NCBI RefSeq assembly: GCF_003339685.1
Contig: NZ_QPKI01000035.1
Span: 1 to 33,865 of the forward strand
Source: Halomonas sp. DQ26W
GTDB lineage: Bacteria > Pseudomonadota > Gammaproteobacteria > Pseudomonadales > Halomonadaceae
DNA length: 33,865 nt
Reading direction: 5' to 3'
Both the position numbers and the translations under genes were made by a program. This document shows positions 32,694 to 33,865 of the stretch, one piece after another (the first letter of the stretch is position 1; every line of letters begins with the position of its first letter). A model generated the notes under the pieces. The model was not told where the DNA came from. It worked only from the letters and a program-made list of their open reading frames with translations, and did no database searches.

Positions 32694-33673
32694 GAGCGTC
32701 CACGCACGCTGATCTCACCACCCGCCAAGCGGTCAAGCCGCCCATCGCGAATAATACAGAGATTCCCTGATTCGTCGACGCCTTTCGCCGTCGCCGCCAG
32801 GCTCTGCCCGCTCCGGAGCACGTCGATATCACAACCGGCAAAGGCATGCCGGGCATTCCACTCGTCGCGCCAGGCAGAAAAGCCCTCGCTTTCGTAGCTG
32901 GCGAGTAGCGGCAGGAGCTGATTCAGCAATTCGAATGCCAGACGATTGCGAGACAGCCCCGGCGCCTGATCTTGCACCGCCGCGACCGGCTGTTCGATCG
33001 TCTCGCGAAATGCCTGGGGCAGGCTGACATTAATCCCCATGCCAATCACGACCTCGCAGGGACCTGCCGTATCGCCGCTGATCTCGACCAGGATGCCGGC
33101 AAGCTTTCCCAAGCTACCATCGTTGTTTTCCAACAACACATCGTTGGGCCACTTGAGCTTAGGAGTAACCCCGTGCCGCTCAAGCACCTGGGCAAGCGCC
33201 ACTCCCACGGCCAGGCTGAGTCCCTCAAGGGCCACGACGCCGGAATCGAACCTCCAGCCGAGAGACAACATCAGGGCTCGCCCCCAGGGTGTCGACCAGG
33301 ACCGCCCACGACGCCCACGGCCGTCGCTCTGCTGCTCCACCAGGCACACCTCACCATGCCCGGCACCCTGGTCGAAGCGATGACGGATGAACAGGTTGCT
33401 CGACGGCAGCGTCTCTTCAATGAATAGGCGGGCAAGATGCTGTCTGCCCTGCCGTGACAGACCAGCCACGATGGCACCACCATTAAGCAGTTCCAGCGGA
33501 CCCGATATGCGGTAGCCCTGCCCCTTGATGGCTTCCAGGGGGATATCCAGCGCCTCGAGCTTCTTCAGCTGTTTCCATACCGCGGTACGCGATACGCCCA
33601 GTCGCTCGCCCAACTGCTCCCCGGAGTGAAACTCCCCGTCGCTCAGCAGGCGGATCAGATCACCGATGGTCAT
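32690..33673 (-). CDS. birA: Biotin-protein ligase / biotin operon repressor
   Basis: Attaches biotin to the acetyl-CoA carboxylase carrier protein through biotinyl-AMP and, with its N-terminal domain, represses biotin genes. 327 residues (E. coli 321). A winged helix-turn-helix lies at about 15-40 (GEQLGERLGVSRTAVWKQL). Ligase motifs: GRGRRGRSW (118-126, biotinyl-AMP loop), KWPNDVLL (174-181) and GKLAGILVE (189-197, catalytic Lys). The C-terminal SH3-like domain is present. This is the regulatory, bifunctional form. Start ATG 33671-33673. Confidence 0.97.
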   Translation of the reverse strand: MTIGDLIRLLSDGEFHSGEQLGERLGVSRTAVWKQLKKLEALDIPLEAIKGQGYRISGPLELLNGGAIVAGLSRQGRQHLARLFIEETLPSSNLFIRHRFDQGAGHGEVCLVEQQSDGRGRRGRSWSTPWGRALMLSLGWRFDSGVVALEGLSLAVGVALAQVLERHGVTPKLKWPNDVLLENNDGSLGKLAGILVEISGDTAGPCEVVIGMGINVSLPQAFRETIEQPVAAVQDQAPGLSRNRLAFELLNQLLPLLASYESEGFSAWRDEWNARHAFAGCDIDVLRSGQSLAATAKGVDESGNLCIIRDGRLDRLAGGEISVRGRS

Positions 33674-33701
33674 GCCCTATGCCCCAAACGGGAAAAGGCC
33701 C

Positions 33702-33707
33702 ATTCTA
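33702..33707 (-). promoter_or_regulatory. Possible -10 box for birA
   Basis: TAGAAT on the minus strand, 28 bases before the birA ATG. The hexamer at the right distance (TGCAGG) is a poor -35, so this is tentative. The nearby 33674-33736 otherwise shows no recognisable signal. Confidence 0.3.
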
Positions 33708-33737
33708 GCGGAACTGCCGCAAGCCCTGCACTGATTA

Positions 33738-33778
33738 CAAAAAGAAAAACCCCGAGCTCTTTCGAGCTCGGGGTTTTT
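33738..33778 (-). terminator. Terminator of the rRNA operon
   Basis: AAAAACCCCGAGCTC - GAAA - GAGCTCGGGGTTTTT on the minus strand: 15-bp perfect stem with a GAAA loop, then CUUUUUG. It lies just after the 5S rRNA 3' end. Confidence 0.96.
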
Positions 33779-33786
33779 GGAATAAG

Positions 33787-33865
33787 TGCCTGACGATGAC
33801 CTACTCTCGCATGGGGAAACCCCACACTACCATCGGCGCTGATCGGTTTCACTGCTGAGTTCGGC
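33787..33865 (-). rRNA. rrf: 5S ribosomal RNA, 3' part (partial)
   Basis: The last 79 nt of 5S rRNA; the 5' end lies beyond the window edge. On the minus strand it contains GCCGAACTCAGCAGTGAAAC, GCGCCGATGGTAGTGTGGGG, GAGAGTAGGTCATCG and the terminal helix strand CGTCAGGCA. It is the end of an rRNA operon whose 16S and 23S genes should lie to the right. Confidence 0.95.

Overview
The window is a long, almost gap-free block of translation and transcription genes from a gammaproteobacterium, most likely a member of the Halomonadaceae (Halomonas/Chromohalobacter type). That placement is inference. It rests on gammaproteobacterial ribosomal protein sequences, the GC-rich base composition, acidic linkers and tails (the RpoA linker, the L17 and RpoC C-termini), the order rRNA - birA - coaX - tRNA-Tyr-Gly-Thr-Trp - secE - nusG, and a type III pantothenate kinase. 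Every intact gene is on the minus strand, so transcription runs from high to low coordinates.

Layout in the direction of transcription: (i) the 3' part of a 5S rRNA with a strong terminator (33738-33865); (ii) birA-coaX, overlapping by 4 bp; (iii) a tRNA-Tyr, -Gly, -Thr operon with its own promoter and terminator; (iv) a promoter leading into tRNA-Trp, secE, nusG, then rplK-rplA and rplJ-rplL, an attenuator, and rpoB-rpoC; (v) the str operon rpsL-rpsG-fusA-tuf, with its own promoter and a terminator after tuf; (vi) the S10 operon, from a strong promoter at 14547-14575, rpsJ to rpsQ; (vii) the spc operon genes rplN to rpmJ including secY; (viii) the alpha operon rpsM-rpsK-rpsD-rpoA-rplQ, ending in a terminator with a UUCG-type loop at 664-695. 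Downstream of it (1-660) lie the right end of an IS21-like insertion sequence and a mosaic of GC-rich intergenic repeats.

Together these genes supply about half of the ribosomal proteins, three RNA polymerase subunits (alpha, beta, beta'), elongation factors G and Tu, two Sec translocon subunits, NusG and four tRNAs. Their regulation is probably the classical feedback type: candidate leaders or structures sit before rplK (L1-like site), rplJ (L10 leader), rpoB (attenuator plus hairpins), rpsG and rpsM.

I found no new multi-gene system. The unusual signals are in non-coding DNA: an apparent ~141-bp insertion between rpsJ and rplC flanked by a 7-bp direct repeat and carrying a hairpin; a perfect 14-bp inverted repeat overlapping the rpsL promoter -35 box; near-identical -10/start regions in the rpsL and rpsJ promoters; a short S10 leader without room for an E. 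coli-type L4 control region; and the repeat mosaic invaded by the IS.
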